From the NCBI GenBank assembly GCA_947683425.1, contig CANTUQ010000297.1, forward strand, positions 496,001 to 560,000: DNA of 64,000 bases, read 5' to 3'. The notes beneath the pieces were generated by a model. It searched no databases and was not told the origin of the DNA. It saw only the letters and a list, made by a program, of their open reading frames with translations. This DNA is from Excoecaria cochinchinensis. Its lineage: Eukaryota; Streptophyta; Magnoliopsida; Malpighiales; Euphorbiaceae. Shown here piece by piece: positions 12,086-24,882 of this stretch; the stretch's first letter is position 1; the number at the start of each line of letters is the position of its first letter. The translations under genes were made by a program, and so were the position numbers.

Positions 12086-13068
12086 ATTCGGATTTTGCAC
12101 ACCCCTACTCAGTGGGTAAGAATTTTCTTAATATCATCCACATCTATTAATGGGTTCGGATATCCGTCCACTTGCAAAAATATTTCGGAATTGAACATTA
12201 AAATTTAAAATTTATGTGCAAGTTCCAATTCGGTCTCAACCCGCATAGATGCGTAGATCTAGATTCATTCATATAAGTCTCGAACAAGTTCAATCTGACC
12301 TACGAATCATAATATATTTATACGTTATGCATGTTATGTATAAATTTTCATTAATTGCATAATTTGAAACATCTAAAAATATACACAAAAAATCAAATTT
12401 TATAAATTATATATCACAATTTACACATTTATTAACATATTAAATAGTATATTTTATAATTTTATGTAATATAATATATTATTTTATAAATTAAAATTAA
12501 TTTTTTATATAAATATTTTTAACGGTTTAGGCCTGTGCAAAGGCCGTCTTCCATCTATGCAGCTTGGAATGGGCTTTGACAAAAAAAATTCCAAACTCTG
12601 TTAGGTTTGGCCCAAGCCCGAAAATGAATAGATCTAATATCATTCCACACCAAATCATAACTTGAAAAAACAAAGAAAATTTTGAAAAAGAAAGAAAGAA
12701 AAAAAGAAAAAATCTCTAAAATAAAACCTCAAAATATAAAGAGAATTTGTACGCTTTGAAGCCTACGCTTTACACTTTATAGAAAGAAAAATGCCTTTAC
12801 TTTCGGATACTATTTTGGTAAAGACAATGTGAAGCATGCTTTAAATCACATTAAAATGCTTATGCTCATAACATTATTTTTGTGATCCAAAATGGATAAT
12901 TGACATTGGGTTTGCACAAATCCACCTATAAATCAACCCACCCCCTACCAAAAAAAAATCGGTCCATCTCTATCTCTAGCTCTAGCTCTCTTTCTTTGTG
13001 TCCGTAAACCTTAAAAAAAAAATCTATCAAAGACATAAATGATAATTCTTTGGATATATATATATATA
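12086..13068. other. Intergenic sequence between two retrotransposons
   Basis: Non-coding, AT-rich. The first bases (ATTCGGATTTTGCACACCCC) rejoin the TTCGG-rich DNA left of 1424 once the TR-GAG element is removed; this looks like the end of an older dispersed repeat. A CTCTAG-rich stretch lies near 12967-12995 and a short TA repeat at 13055-13068. Confidence 0.5.
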
Positions 13069-13694
13069 TGATGACAATCCAAAATTCCTGAACTCGTAGC
13101 TTGAAATAGTCACCTGAAAATAAAGAATTTCGGCGTGTTTCCGATCTTGGATACTCCGATGGTCAAGTCAAAAAAATTGACGATAATTATGGTGTTATAA
13201 TTGTAAAAGAATCAAGAAGAAAAATATACCTGGATTCCCCCTTTTTATAGAGTTAGGAATCAGTGTTGGAGTAGAAATCCATTTTTGCGTGGGACAGGTA
13301 TTCCCAATGGAGCTGGAGCTAGAGCTGGAAGCTGGGAGTCCTAACTAGAGCATAACTTGGATTCTGAATAGATAAGAATACTTCCTGATCAGATAAGGGT
13401 AACTCCCATTTGGATAAGGTTGAATTACTGATTAGATAAGATTGATCACATAGAAAATGCATTACAAGGTGATGGAAGTCCTTGAAGGATTCCAACAATC
13501 CTGATGATCCCAAAGGACAAGCTCTTTCCAAGCTTATGGATGATACCGAGCTGTTATTGAGAGATTTTAGACCAGCTCGGCTGTCCGGGTTCAAGAGCAA
13601 GAAGAAATCGAACCTCATGAAGGGTGATAAGGTGAAACCGAACTCATTGAATAAGACAAGACCGAACTCCTCATAGGGTGTCCGGTTATCATCA
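13069..13694 (-). repeat. 3' LTR of Copia-A
   Basis: Read on the minus strand it starts TGATGATAACC and ends TTGTCATCA, giving a perfect 6-bp terminal inverted repeat (TGATGA/TCATCA). A TATA-like CTATAAAAAGGGGG lies near 13235-13255 on the minus strand. A G-rich polypurine tract abuts its start. No matching 5' LTR was seen beyond 22472, so the element seems truncated there. The 64- and 99-codon frames in this interval are not genes. Confidence 0.7.
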
Positions 13695-13706
13695 GTCCCC
13701 CCCCAA
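13695..13706 (-). promoter_or_regulatory. Polypurine tract of Copia-A
   Basis: Minus strand reads CTTGGGGGGGGAC, directly before the LTR. Confidence 0.6.
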
Positions 13707-16700
13707 GTGCTTCATCCTTGCATGGAACATCCGATTCTCTGTCAAGTGTATAGCTGACTGATTATCACAATGTAGCCATACTGAGTAATCAACAGGTTGA
13801 TGAAGATCCTTCATGAGTTGCATCAACCAAGTACACTCATGTGTTGCAGTAGCTGCTGCTCGATACTTGATAGTGATACCGTCGGTTGTCTTTTACTACA
13901 CTAAGAAATAGGTCCTGAACCAAGGCTAAACATATAACCTATACTTGAGCGCCTTGTATCATAATCTCCAGCATAATCAGCATCGCAATATCTAGCTATC
14001 TTGTTTTCTCTTTCTTTCTTGTAGAATATACCATAATCAATGGTACCTCGAACATACTGTAGAATTCTTCGTATAGCTTCCAATTGAGGCTTCTTTGGCT
14101 TCTGCATAAATCGGCTTAGTAAACTTACTGCATATGCTATATCCGGCCTTGTAAGAGTGAGATAGATTAGGCTGCCAACCAATTGCTTGTACATCGTGGC
14201 ATCTTCCAAGTCTTTTCCTTCAACAGAGCATAGCTTTGTATGTACCTCCACTGGAGTTGAGATGGGCTTGCACTCGTGCATTCCATACTTCTCCAGAAGA
14301 TCTTTGGCATACTTCTATTGACATAGGAAAATTCCATCATTCATTCGTTCAACTTCAAGACCAAGAAAATGCTTCAGTACTCCCAATGATTTTATTTGAA
14401 ATCGTACTGATAAATTGGCCTTAATTTGATAAATCTCGGCTTCATCATCTCCTGTGATGATAAGATCATTCACATAGACTAGTATTATCGCCAACTTTCC
14501 ATCTCGTGCTCTCACAAATAAGCTGGAGTCTGCTGGTGCCATCGTGTAGTCACTTTGAATCAAGAATTCTGCTATCTTTCCATACCAAGCTCTTGGTGCT
14601 TGCTTTAATCCATAGAGTGCCTTCTTAAGCTTGCATATAAAGTCTGGATAAGCCTTGCTTTCGAAACCTTGAGGTTGCTCCATGTATATTTCTTGATCCA
14701 ATTCTCCATGTAGGAAAGCATTCTTCACGTCCATCTGCCAAAGCTTCCAATTCTTGCAAGCAGTTAAGGCTAATAAGACACTTACTATTGTAATCTTCAC
14801 TACTGGACTGAAAGTCTCATTATAGTCTAGTCCATACTTCTATGAAAATCCTCGAGCCACCAATCGAGCCTTGTACCTTTCTATCGATCCATCTGGACGA
14901 GTCTTCAACTTGTAAATCCATTTGCACGATATGGGCTTTACATCTTTGTGTTTCGGCACCAAATCCCAAGTCTCATTTTTCATTAGAGCATCAATTTCTT
15001 CTTCCATAGCCTTTCTCCATTTTTTGCTAGAAGATGCGTCCTCATACGTCACAGGCTCGTTAGTATTTTCAATAACTGCTGCATTGGCATATTTGGGATT
15101 TTTCTTCATTTTTCTCTGAGTTCTTCTCAGTTGTGGCCCATATACGATGTCTTTACCTTCCTGTTTTGGCAATTCCTCTAGTTGACTTGATCTTGCTTCT
15201 TCAAGAATTTGTTGATGTACTCCAATTTGTTAAGGAGATTTTGCCTTCTCTAGATATTTTTCCTTCTAAGGCATCTTTTCCCTCTCAGAGGACTTGTCCT
15301 TACTCATTTCTTCATCTGGCTCTACGTCTTGAGTGTTTTCATCAACTTTTTCTTCCTCTTCATCTTGTTCAATCCTTTCGTGTAGCTTATCTTCAATTTC
15401 TTTTGAGTCGGGCAAGAGTACAGATTGAGGTGACCACCAAGATGAGGTTTCATCAAATATCACATTTCTTGAAACATAACATTTTCCTGTAGTAGAATCA
15501 CAACACTTCCACCCTTTTCTTTGGTTATCATAAACCACAAATATGCATCATATAGCTTTCCTATCAAACTTAATACGTAGATGGTTAGGTATAAAAGTAT
15601 AGCATACACAACCAAAAATACGAAAATGACTTAGAGTGGGTTTAATATTCCAAAGTTTCTCGAAGGGTGAAACATTTCCAAGTGGAGCTAATGGTAATCT
15701 ATTAATCAAGTGTGCCGCCGTCTTCATGCACTCTGCCCAAAACCTTGGTGGAACATTCTTTGCATGCAACATGCTTCTACATGTTTCTGCAAGATGTCTA
15801 TTCTTTCTTTCTGCTACTCCATTTTATTGCGGTGTATTTAGATAAGTCAGCTGTCGTCGTATCTTACAATCTTGTAGATACTTCCAAAACTCATATGAAT
15901 TATATTCACCTCCATTGTCAGTACGAATGCATCGAACTCTTCTATCGAGCTCCTTTTCAACAATCTCCTTGAACTCCTTGAACTTGTTCAATGTTTTTGA
16001 CTTCTCCTTCAAAAAATAAACCATGCATACCTTGAGAAGTCATCGATGAAGGTTATCATGTATTGGAAGCCACTTGTTGATGATTACTTCACAGGGCCAA
16101 ATGCACCTGAATGAACCAATTCGAGAGGCTCATTTGCACGATACCTAGAATCTTCAAAAAGAAGCCGATGTGCTTTTCCATATTAGCATCCGGCACATAA
16201 TACGTCTTATCGAATATCTAGTTGAGGAAGACCATTGAGCATAGACTTGTTCATTATCATTTTTAACTTATGATAGTTGATATGCCCGAAGCGTGCGTGC
16301 CATAAATCTGCCGTCTCATTTTTTATAGTCTTGTCTGCATACACTGTTTGTGTCGAGATAACATAGACAGACTCTAGCTTTCGTCCTTCCATGAGAGGTG
16401 GACTCGTTGACTTGAAACTTTGGTATACTTTCACATCCTGTGGCCCGAACACCACATAATTCCCTGATGATGTCGATTGTGATATTGATGTCGAGTTCTT
16501 CTTCATCCCAGGCACATGATACACATTTTCCAATTCCACCTTTCTTGAATTGTATCGAGGCACTACCATCGTCTTCCCAATGTGAGTGATAGGTAATATT
16601 GAGTTATTTGCTGTGACAACAACTTGCTCACCCTTGTACTCTGTCATGCTCGATAATTTTTCTTTATCTCCTATCATATGGTTAGGGCATCCGAAGTCTA

Positions 16701-17656
16701 CCATCCAATCATTATTATAGTTGATATACTTATCACTAACCATGGCTAATGCTTGTACTTCCTTTGTGATGGATGGTGCAGCGTCATCGGATTTGCTTGT
16801 AATCGACTTAACAATCGTATAAGAAGCTTGAAAATCCCATTCATCTTGATTTTCTCCTCGGGGTTGAGAAGATTGAGCAACATTTCTTTCTGCTTTCTTG
16901 GACCAACAGTCTCGAACGAAATGACCTCGTTTGCCACAATTGTAACATTGGCCATTCTTGCGACTACTTGCTTTGTCATCCCTTTCGTTGTTGTGGTGAG
17001 CTCCCCCTTATTGCATATTTGTCCCTTGTTGTCGCTTTTGCCATCCTTGCTTTGGCTTGCCACCATCTTTTGTTCTTGCCGCTCTAAAGTCTTAACCCTT
17101 TTTGTTACTGAAAAGAGCTTTCTTAGCTTCTTTAATAGAGACTTTAGACATTTGCTTATTTAGAGCCTCTTGATTAGCCAAGACGCTTTCCATCTCATTT
17201 AGAGTTGGATCTTTTGCCCATCCTCGAGTTGCGGTAACGAGTGCATTAAACTCAGATCGCAACCCATCAATTATGATCCTCCTCATCTGCATCTCCGTGA
17301 TTTTATTTTGAGGATCTAATTTTGAAATTTCTTAGCATAAAGATTTTACTATAGTAAAGAATTCACTCACCGTCATGTCTAGCTACGAGATTGACAATAA
17401 TTCATTCTCGAGTTGTTGTAACTTAGCATCATTCATCTTAGCGAATAATATTACCAGATTGTCCCACGCCTCCTTGGGTGTCTTCGCATCCTTGATGCGC
17501 TGCAACAAGTCATCCTTCATGGATATTAATAAAGCCTACAATGCTTTACCGGCTCAAACTTTCCATTTTTTAAGTTCTTCTTCATTTGTTGGAGGTGTTG
17601 TTTCACTACCTCCAACGATCTCCCATAAACCTTGACCAAGTAGGTAAAATTGCATA
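13707..17656 (-). pseudogene. gag-pol remnant of Copia-A (Ty1/copia)
   Basis: A decayed Ty1/copia polyprotein read right to left. Gag helices lie at 17640-17092 (MQMRRIIIDGLRSEFNALV), a CCHC knuckle (CYNCGKRGHFVRDC) near 16955-16910, and protease near 16712-16686, where the active site reads DFGC instead of DSG. Pre-integrase lies at 16360-16210 and integrase at 16024-15548 (IRTDNGGEYNSYEFWKY). RT lies at 15172-14315, with YVND in place of YVDD. RNase H lies at 14281-13740 and ends abruptly after FHARMKHL next to the polypurine tract. From 16024 to 13901 there are five or more stops in one unbroken frame, several at glutamine or arginine positions of the family. Frameshifts occur near 16100 and in gag. 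The first gag codons lie beyond a solo LTR at 22399-22472. Confidence 0.88.
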
Positions 17657-17661
17657 TGCAT

Positions 17662-20600
17662 TGTAATGGCCCTGATACCGGGTTAGCTGGAAATAGTATT
17701 TCCCGATAGTAAATAGTGACATCAGGGTGAATATTACCTCCCGGAGTCGAAAAATATTTTATTTTATTAATGGAGAATATAAGTCACGATAAGTTCGAGG
17801 TTAAAATTTAGAGTGAAATCGAGGACAAATAGGGTCTCAAAAGTCAAAAATAAAAAAAAGTCACGGCTCTGGTATGAATAGTAACGAGGTTGACTGAGAG
17901 TTTGACTGGGCCATAGAATAGTCTACGGATCTCAGAAAAATAATTTAAAAATATGGACGTACTCGTAGTGATGAGTAAAATTATATGGTAATAAAAAATT
18001 AATTTTTGGTGATACTAAAAAATTGAGTTATCGGAATGGTAAATAATTATCAGACCGATAAATGATTTTCGATTGACCCCAAAATATTATTGGAGTTTAA
18101 TGAACATATGTTAAGATTTATGGAGTCATTTTTTATGAGGAGTTAAGCTTAGACAATAAGAAAAAGATATGATTTCGGTTTGAATAGTACTCAAGGTTGA
18201 CCGGAGGTTTGACCGAGACTTTAAAAATAGTAAATAATATCCAAAAATTGCAGGAACTTCCAGATAGGCTTTAAATAATATGTAGAATTTTTTGGTAGTG
18301 AAAATAAAATTTTCCAAGAATACTGATAATTATTGAACCGGACCGAAAACGGACTCTAATTGAATTGAAATTTTGTGTACTGCCTAATTTTCATATGATA
18401 TGAATTATGGAATCAAATTGAAGTTGGGAAGTGAGAGAATTAAATTGAGGTGGTATAATTGGATAATTATCTAATTAATGAGCTAATGAATAGACTAACC
18501 TACTCTCACCTACCTATTTAATGTTAGAAATCTGTAGATTTGGGGGAAATCCTTCACGTTTTTGTTCTCTCTTCCTTTCCTCTTCAAAACCGTGGCCTTG
18601 TTCTTCCTTTTCTCTTTCTTTTTCTTTCATTTTCCTTCACAAATCTATCAAATTCAAGCTCCTCAACTGAAATTGAACTTCTTTTCAGTTTAATAGTGAG
18701 TGTTAGAGTGCTTTTGAGTAAGAAAAAGTAAAGAAATTAAGGGATTTCAAGTGAGGAGTTTAAGTGGAGGTAAGTAAAATTGAAGGAATTATTTTAATTT
18801 TATTGTTTAAATTAGTAATTTAGGATATGTATAAGTTATTTATGTTGTTGGAATTGATTATTGAAATATGAAATTGATGGATTTTACCTTGATGATTTTG
18901 GCCAACATAGAGGAAGAAAGAGGAGAGGGTAGTTCCAAAGGAAAAGGGAAGGAGAAGGAAGTTTAGGAGGCTAAAGCTAGTGAAAAAGGTTTGTGATTAC
19001 CTAATCTAATTATTTTCGTGTGAATAATTAGGGTTTGTATTATGCCTAAATAGCGATTTGTGAAAATGCACGTGTTATTGTAATTGAAGTGATAATTGAG
19101 ATTGAAGAGGCTAAATAAGTCAATTAGGACGATTAATTTGAAATAAATCCAAGTGTAAGGCTTGGACATAATCGACCACAATGGTATGCTTAAGTATATT
19201 AAGGTATACTTAGTGATTAAGTGAAATTAAATGGTATAGATATGTAAATTGGAGCTTAATCTTGTGAAATGAGTGATAAATGGATGAAAAGAAAATTGTT
19301 AGGGTATAAAATTAGTATCGGCTGAATGGGTTAAGAAGAGGAATATGATGTGTGATAAGGTATACATGTTATATGAGTGTCAAATTGAATAAATGAGTGA
19401 ATTAGAAGTGAAGAAGAAAGTTAATGTAAAGTAATACATGAAAATAAAATGATTGACTTAAGAGCCTTTAAAATGACAAATGAAATACTAAAATGAAATT
19501 GAAAGAAATTATAAGGTGAAATGATCACCTTGGCCGAATGCTACCCTAGTGTGTACTAGGGTATATTTTATTCATATTTGAAGATTAATGACTTAAAATG
19601 AATTTAAACATGAAAACAAGTGTCCATAAATTTATTTGCAATTTATGGAATATATATGAATATTTTTTAGTGTGATATTCTGTTATGCTCAAAGTGAAAA
19701 TAAAGGTAAATAATGAAATAGTTGAAATTGTAATCATATGGAATGAATTTATAGCCATTGAATGGCTTATGTACACTTATTTTGTGAAATAATTATATAA
19801 TGAGCATTGTGCCTAATTGATCATAATAGTGATCGATTAGGGTATTGAAATGAAAGTAAAGTGATTGAAGTAAAAATGAAATGTAAAACGTAAGTGAAAG
19901 TGTAAAGTATTAAAATGCATTGATAAGTGATACGATACATGTTACAAGTAAAATGAAAGTATTAAAAGTACAAAAGTGGATTTGAAAGTCTATTGAGAAA
20001 GTTGGCCCTTAATAGTGTGTGGTAGTGATCTAGTCGAGGATATAATGGCTAGCCATAGGGACATTGCATTGTTATGGAGCATGACGACTCCATTCGATAG
20101 GCCAATGACGGACTACCACATTGAAAAGTGATCAAGTATTATGTTTAGTGATATTGTTGAGTGTTCTTTCTGGGTCACTCTTTATTATTGTGGACTATGG
20201 CATCCACACCCTGTTTATCTGGTTCACGGATTTCTACCAGAGTGATACTAGGGGCATAATGGTAATTAAAGTGATAAAGTAAAATGATAATGTAAATTGA
20301 GTTGATAATTGTAAAAGTGAGATAAAAAGGTAAAAGTGAAATAAAAATGAGTGTTTAAAAGAAAAAGGACTTAATTGACAAGAAATGAAAAGTTTAGGGT
20401 AAAAAGGTAATTTACCCCAAGTGATAACCTAAATGGGTAATAATAGTAAAATGATTTGGAAATGTAAAAAAAAGTATAGTGGAAATGACTAATAAATGGA
20501 AAAAGGACCTAAACGAAAGAAGATAAAAAGTTTTAGGACTAAAGCGTAATTTACTGTAAAGATAATTAGTCGTAAGACTAATTGGTAAATTATAAGTTAA

Positions 20601-22398
20601 AAAGTGAATAAATACATAAATATAGTTAATAAATGGAAAGATTGTAAGTAGAAGTTAAATGGAGGATCCTATCGTAATTTGACAAAGTTTAAGGGTAAAA
20701 CAGTAATTGCTCGTAAAGTAAGTTAATAAGTGACATGTAAGTGAAAAGTGAAATTTAAATGACAAGTATCCAAAGAATCCTAAATTCAAGAACTAAAATG
20801 TAATTTTCCATAAAAATGCTTAAACAAGGACCAATATGTAATTTATAAGCCAAATGATGATTTAAGATGAAAAGAAAAATTAACTAGTGGTAAAAGTGAA
20901 ATTATGAGATAAGAATGGCAAATTTGTAATTAATTGGAAGGTTTGGGATCAAAGCAAAAGTTTACCATATTGATGGTATCCAGTAGAATAAACTAAAAGT
21001 AAAATAAAAATACTATTTAATTAAGTGAAGTAACGAAATTAATGCCAAAATAGTAAGCAAATGATTAGTGAAAGGCCAAAATTGTAAATCCGGTGTAAGA
21101 ATAGATAATTAAGTTAAATGACAAGATTAATGAGTGAAAATAATCAAAGAAATGATAGATTGATCTAATTGTAATGAAATGACTTAATACTGATTAATAA
21201 GTAGAATATACATGCGTGTAAGAATGTGAGGGTTAAAGAGTAAAGTGCCTATTAAATAAGTACATCAGTGAGAAATAACACTGATTAAGGGTTAGAATGT
21301 GAACTAATGAACTTAAGGAATTAGTTAAAGTTAATTGCATTATAGAAGTATATGAAGTGAATGTATTATAATGTAAGATGTACTGATTTAAGAAAATGAA
21401 GTGAAAGTTAATTGAAATGAGAGAAATCAGCAGATAAGATAGTTAAAGTAAGTGTTAAAGAAACGATAAGAAAAAGAATAGGTTAAAGGATTGAAGTGGA
21501 CAGTGTAATAGTAAGATCATAATAGTGAAATATAGAAATAGTGTGAAATCGTAAGAAAAGAAATAAGAAAAGACTAGATAGCATTATGACATTCTTGAGC
21601 CTGAATGTGAGGACCAAAGTGTGTGCATGTGTATATGTGCTTAAGTTAATACTGGAAATTATTAGATTCGTAATTATCACTGAGTATATTTAATGCTCAG
21701 CATGTATTTTATTTGACTGCGTGTAGGTACCAAGTGAAGCGTCTGTGGAGCGTGCGACCCGGACTAGACCGGTCGATTGAAGTTAAGAATATATTGCTAT
21801 TGTTCTTGGAATGTATGTAAGGTTATATGTTAGCGAAGTAGTTATATAATATGATAGATGTTATTGTATTGGAGTATAGTTATATGGATTAGACTGGAAT
21901 GTGTAATAAGTTATAATTATTGTGCCCTTGAGTTGGGCTATATTTTGGCTGAATTGCAGGCTTTGGGTAGTTACTATTATAGTCATTATGCTGCCCAATT
22001 TTGAATAAGTGAATAGTAAATAAAACAGTTTCAAGTCAATCAATAAGTTTTAATATGGCTAAGTGAATTGTTAGTGGCATGTACATTGAAATGGATTATG
22101 TATATACAAGGGTTCAGCATTGATGTTTATGTATATGTATATGTAACAGTTTAGAAGCGATCGTATACTGTGTATGGTTCACATGGTGAATGTTATAGCT
22201 TATGATTGAATGATGTGATACGATAAAATGGGATAATTGAACTGGATCAAATGAAATATAATAGTGACATAAAAGTGTTAAAGGATAGATGATTCGATAA
22301 ATTTATAAAATAAATAAATAAATATTACCGCAATCATTATAGGACTGAAATTAAACATTGCATTGTATATATTGTACGGAAGCGATAAGGGTGTTACA
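17662..22398 (+). mobile_element. Solo LTR of a long-LTR Ty3/gypsy element (Tekay/Del-like)
   Basis: 4737 bp starting TGTAATGGCCC and ending GGGTGTTACA, flanked by TGCAT at 17657-17661 and 22399-22403. It splits the Copia-A gag: reading ...NYSTWSM at 22472-22400 joins HMQFYLLGQG at 17656 once the LTR and one TGCAT are removed. There is no coding sequence and no second LTR inside, so the internal part was lost, most likely by recombination between two LTRs. TGTAA...TTACA ends and multi-kilobase LTRs are typical of the Tekay/Del chromoviruses; the lineage is inferred. Strand is arbitrary. Confidence 0.8.
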
Positions 22399-22472
22399 TG
22401 CATACTCCAAGTACTATAATTCTTATTGTTTAATTTTTCAAGACCACTTACCGAAGTAGTCATATCCGTCAT
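22399..22472 (-). pseudogene. First codons of Copia-A gag
   Basis: Minus-strand ATG at 22472-22470 begins MTDMTTSVSGLEKLNNKNYS, a typical Ty1/copia gag start (short leader, then a Leu-x-Asn-x-Asn-Tyr-x-x-Trp block). It is cut at the TGCAT duplication by the solo LTR and continues at 17656. No tRNA-Met-type primer site or LTR was found to its right. Confidence 0.85.
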
Positions 22473-22880
22473 AGTGACTTGGTAATTAATTTAATTAACC
22501 AAGTAAGCTTGGTCCCAGACCAATATACTTCACAGTCCCAGACTGCGCACTAGCAGCACTTGCACGTAACACGATCCTCATCTTTCTTTTCTTTTTTTTT
22601 TCTTGTTATTTTTTCTCGAAACCTTGATTGGTTAAAATTGAGATATTAATTTAAGGTAGTAGTAGAAGATTTATAGCTAAAATTTGTTGAAATTAAATAT
22701 TAATAGATGATGGAGTAATTTGTAAACCTGCTAAACCCGAAGCATTTAAACAAAGCTAATGATATAAGGGCACGCCTAATATAACTTGGGTATATATGCA
22801 CACACAAAGGTGAGAGATTTTTCTGTTTTCCTTGCATGATCTCTTAGAGCATGATCTCTTAGAGATGCCAAATAAAATGC
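22473..22880. other. Intergenic sequence right of Copia-A
   Basis: No coding region. A short direct duplication (CATGATCTCTTAGAG) occurs near 22836-22866. The missing 5' LTR of Copia-A should lie here but is not detectable. Confidence 0.5.
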
Positions 22881-23153
22881 TTATTGTAAATTTTCATTGC
22901 TATATGATGTAGGTGTCAGTAGTATCACATAAACAGTAAAAGTTCCTTTGGCCAAATGAGTGGAGACGCCTATCTTTTTCTTCTTTTCTTCTTTTAGGTC
23001 ACCTTCTAAATTAGCAAGATAACAATTATCGCAATCACGCGTATCAAAATAACAATGTCCATTTTTTCGAAAAGAATGGACTGGTCTGCCTTCTTGGTCA
23101 CAAGAAATCTTGAAACACTTGTAAATCACAATACAAAGCAGCTTCCACAACAC
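22881..23153 (-). CDS. Unrecognised 90-codon frame
   Basis: An open frame beginning MLWKLLCIVIYKCFKI, Cys-rich in its first half (CYFDTRDCDNCYLANLEGD) and with a Lys-rich segment before a hydrophobic tail. It lies about 160 bp beyond the EG45-like pseudogene in the same orientation. I do not recognise the protein. It could be a leftover exon or chance. Confidence 0.2.
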   Translation of the reverse strand: MLWKLLCIVIYKCFKISCDQEGRPVHSFRKNGHCYFDTRDCDNCYLANLEGDLKEEKKKKIGVSTHLAKGTFTVYVILLTPTSYSNENLQ

Positions 23154-23315
23154 GAGTACGTCTTATTATTAGATATTTCCACCAAACAAACAATAGTGAA
23201 TCAATACACTCACACCCTGCATAATTAGTTAATAAAAAACAACTTATTAAATTAATAAAAGAAAAAACGGAATTATACGTAATTAGTGATTAATTAAGTG
23301 GTAGTATTATTTTAC

Positions 23316-24025
23316 TTACTTATCATATTGGAAGTTAACTTTTCCAGCATCAGGGTCAGCAATGATCGCAAAAGTTTCTTGAGATAAATCAATGGTGCCA
23401 TGACAACCTGAAGCGCACTAATCCACGATTTTCACAACTACTGAGTTACCAGTGCAGGCTTTACCATCTACACACTTCACTCTATAGTTTGATCCACAAG
23501 CTGCTCCTTTTCCCCAAAATGCATCGTTTGCTGCTGCTATCATTACTCCTTCATTTATGTACCCATAATATGCCGATGCTGCATCTCATAATTAATTATA
23601 ATTAATAATACACATACGAAAAAAAATACTTGTCTACGCTATGTCTTCACGCTAATGATAAACTTTGATGAATGAATTTTAATCCACAAAAACCTTCTGA
23701 ATAAAGTTCATATAAAGTTTGCTGGGTCGAAAAAGTTGTGGCATTTTGATAATTGTGGGTTTACGCTGCATTAACATGACTTAAACTATTAACAAGTATA
23801 AAATCTTTCTTATATCACAATCTCTCCAATAAATTTATGATTTGTGTGTCTAGTTTTATGGAAGTAAACGTATGGAGGAATGTAAAAAGTAGCAGTTCCA
23901 CGATCTGTCGCAGTTTCTTGAGGGAAGAGGCAGATCGATAATATTAGCAACGCTACTGTTACTATAGAGAAGATGTATGTGTGCCTAATTGTAGCTACTA
24001 GCCATTGTACAGAGATATACTCCAC
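23316..24025 (-). pseudogene. EG45-like/plant natriuretic peptide-like protein, broken
   Basis: Family members are small secreted proteins related to expansin domain 1, linked to water and ion balance and stress. Exon 1 (24025 to about 23870) encodes MEYISVQWL, a hydrophobic segment (TYIFSIVTVALLILSICLF) that fits a signal peptide, and the conserved GTATFYIPPYV. Exon 2 (about 23585-23316) encodes GVMIAAANDAFWGKG, ACGSNYRVKC, ACTGNSVVVKIVD and CHGTIDLSQETFAIIADPDA, ending near the usual C-terminus. Between them lies an intron of about 0.28 kb; the exact junction is unclear. Breaks: an in-frame TAG at 23420-23418 replaces the residue between VVVKIVD and CASGC, and a conserved Cys is probably Tyr (SAYYG). 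It is the only host-type gene recognised here. Confidence 0.75.
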
Positions 24026-24375
24026 TACTAGCTAGTTCTTTGACTAAAAATGGTATGTCATGCAATTTTTTATTTTTTTATTTTTAAATATATGGTATCT
24101 CAATTGGGTTAACCGATATAAATAGACCCATAAAAAAGCACAAAATACTTTTTTTCAAGTATTTAAAAATATTTTATTTTTAGAACTCGATTCTGAAACG
24201 GGAATTCATAATGCATGTTGTTAATTTGTTTGCATATTTACCTTGAATTAACCGTGATCTATACGTCCTATTTTAATTTCATTTGTTAGGGATTATCATG
24301 CCCTCTAGTAATCTTCGAGTCAAGGAAAACAAAAAAATAAAAAGAAGAAGAAAATCATCATTTGTTTGGAAATTT
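24026..24375. other. Intergenic sequence left of the Tat element
   Basis: AT-rich, no coding region seen. It could hold the promoter of the minus-strand EG45-like pseudogene, but no clear TATA box stands out. Confidence 0.4.
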
Positions 24376-24380
24376 CTTAT

Positions 24381-24868
24381 TGATAAAGCGCGGAATGTCT
24401 TTATCGAGAAGAAAGAAGGAGAGCTGGCTAGTTTGTGGTGGAAGATCCGATCGGATGAGTGAATCCTGCAAGAGAAAGCGCCCGGTCGGACCAGGCGTAA
24501 GCACTCCGAAGCTTAATTTAGTAGTTTTAGAGAGAGAATACTTAGAGATAGAATGTTGGAGATTCAGTACCTGGTGCCATCGTTGGTTGGGCTATTTATA
24601 AGAGATAGTTGAGGTGCACTTGAGTACCTGGGACGTGATAACTGGCAGTCAGAGTAGGTGTGCGGCGAAGTGACAGGGAGCAGTTGATGGGCATGGGCAC
24701 TGCCTTGTGTCAGATGGCTGATGGAACTGGCGGTCACATCAGCCGATCGGGCGTGCGCGTTGCCTAGGAGTTCACGCCTGATACTCTCTGCTATTGGGCC
24801 TTGGGCCTTGCCAATGGACTGGACCAATTAGATGGGCCTTTATGCAAATGATATTTGCAGGGTTATCA
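24381..24868 (-). repeat. 3' LTR of the Tat element (left copy)
   Basis: 488 bp, same length as the right copy. TATAAATA on the minus strand at 24600-24593 matches the TATA box of the right copy. Confidence 0.92.
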
Positions 24869-24882
24869 CTTGTTCCCCCTCA
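24869..24882 (-). promoter_or_regulatory. Polypurine tract of the Tat element
   Basis: Minus strand reads TGAGGGGGAACAAG and ends exactly at the LTR. It fixes the polarity of the element as minus. Confidence 0.8.

Noticed and set aside
13482..13676. 64-codon plus-strand frame
   Set aside because: It lies within the Copia-A LTR, antisense to it, and has no conserved domain.
17662..17690. A tRNA-Met-like primer site (complement of CCTGATACC) next to Copia-A gag
   Set aside because: It lies inside the solo LTR; the true gag start is at 22472, across the insertion.
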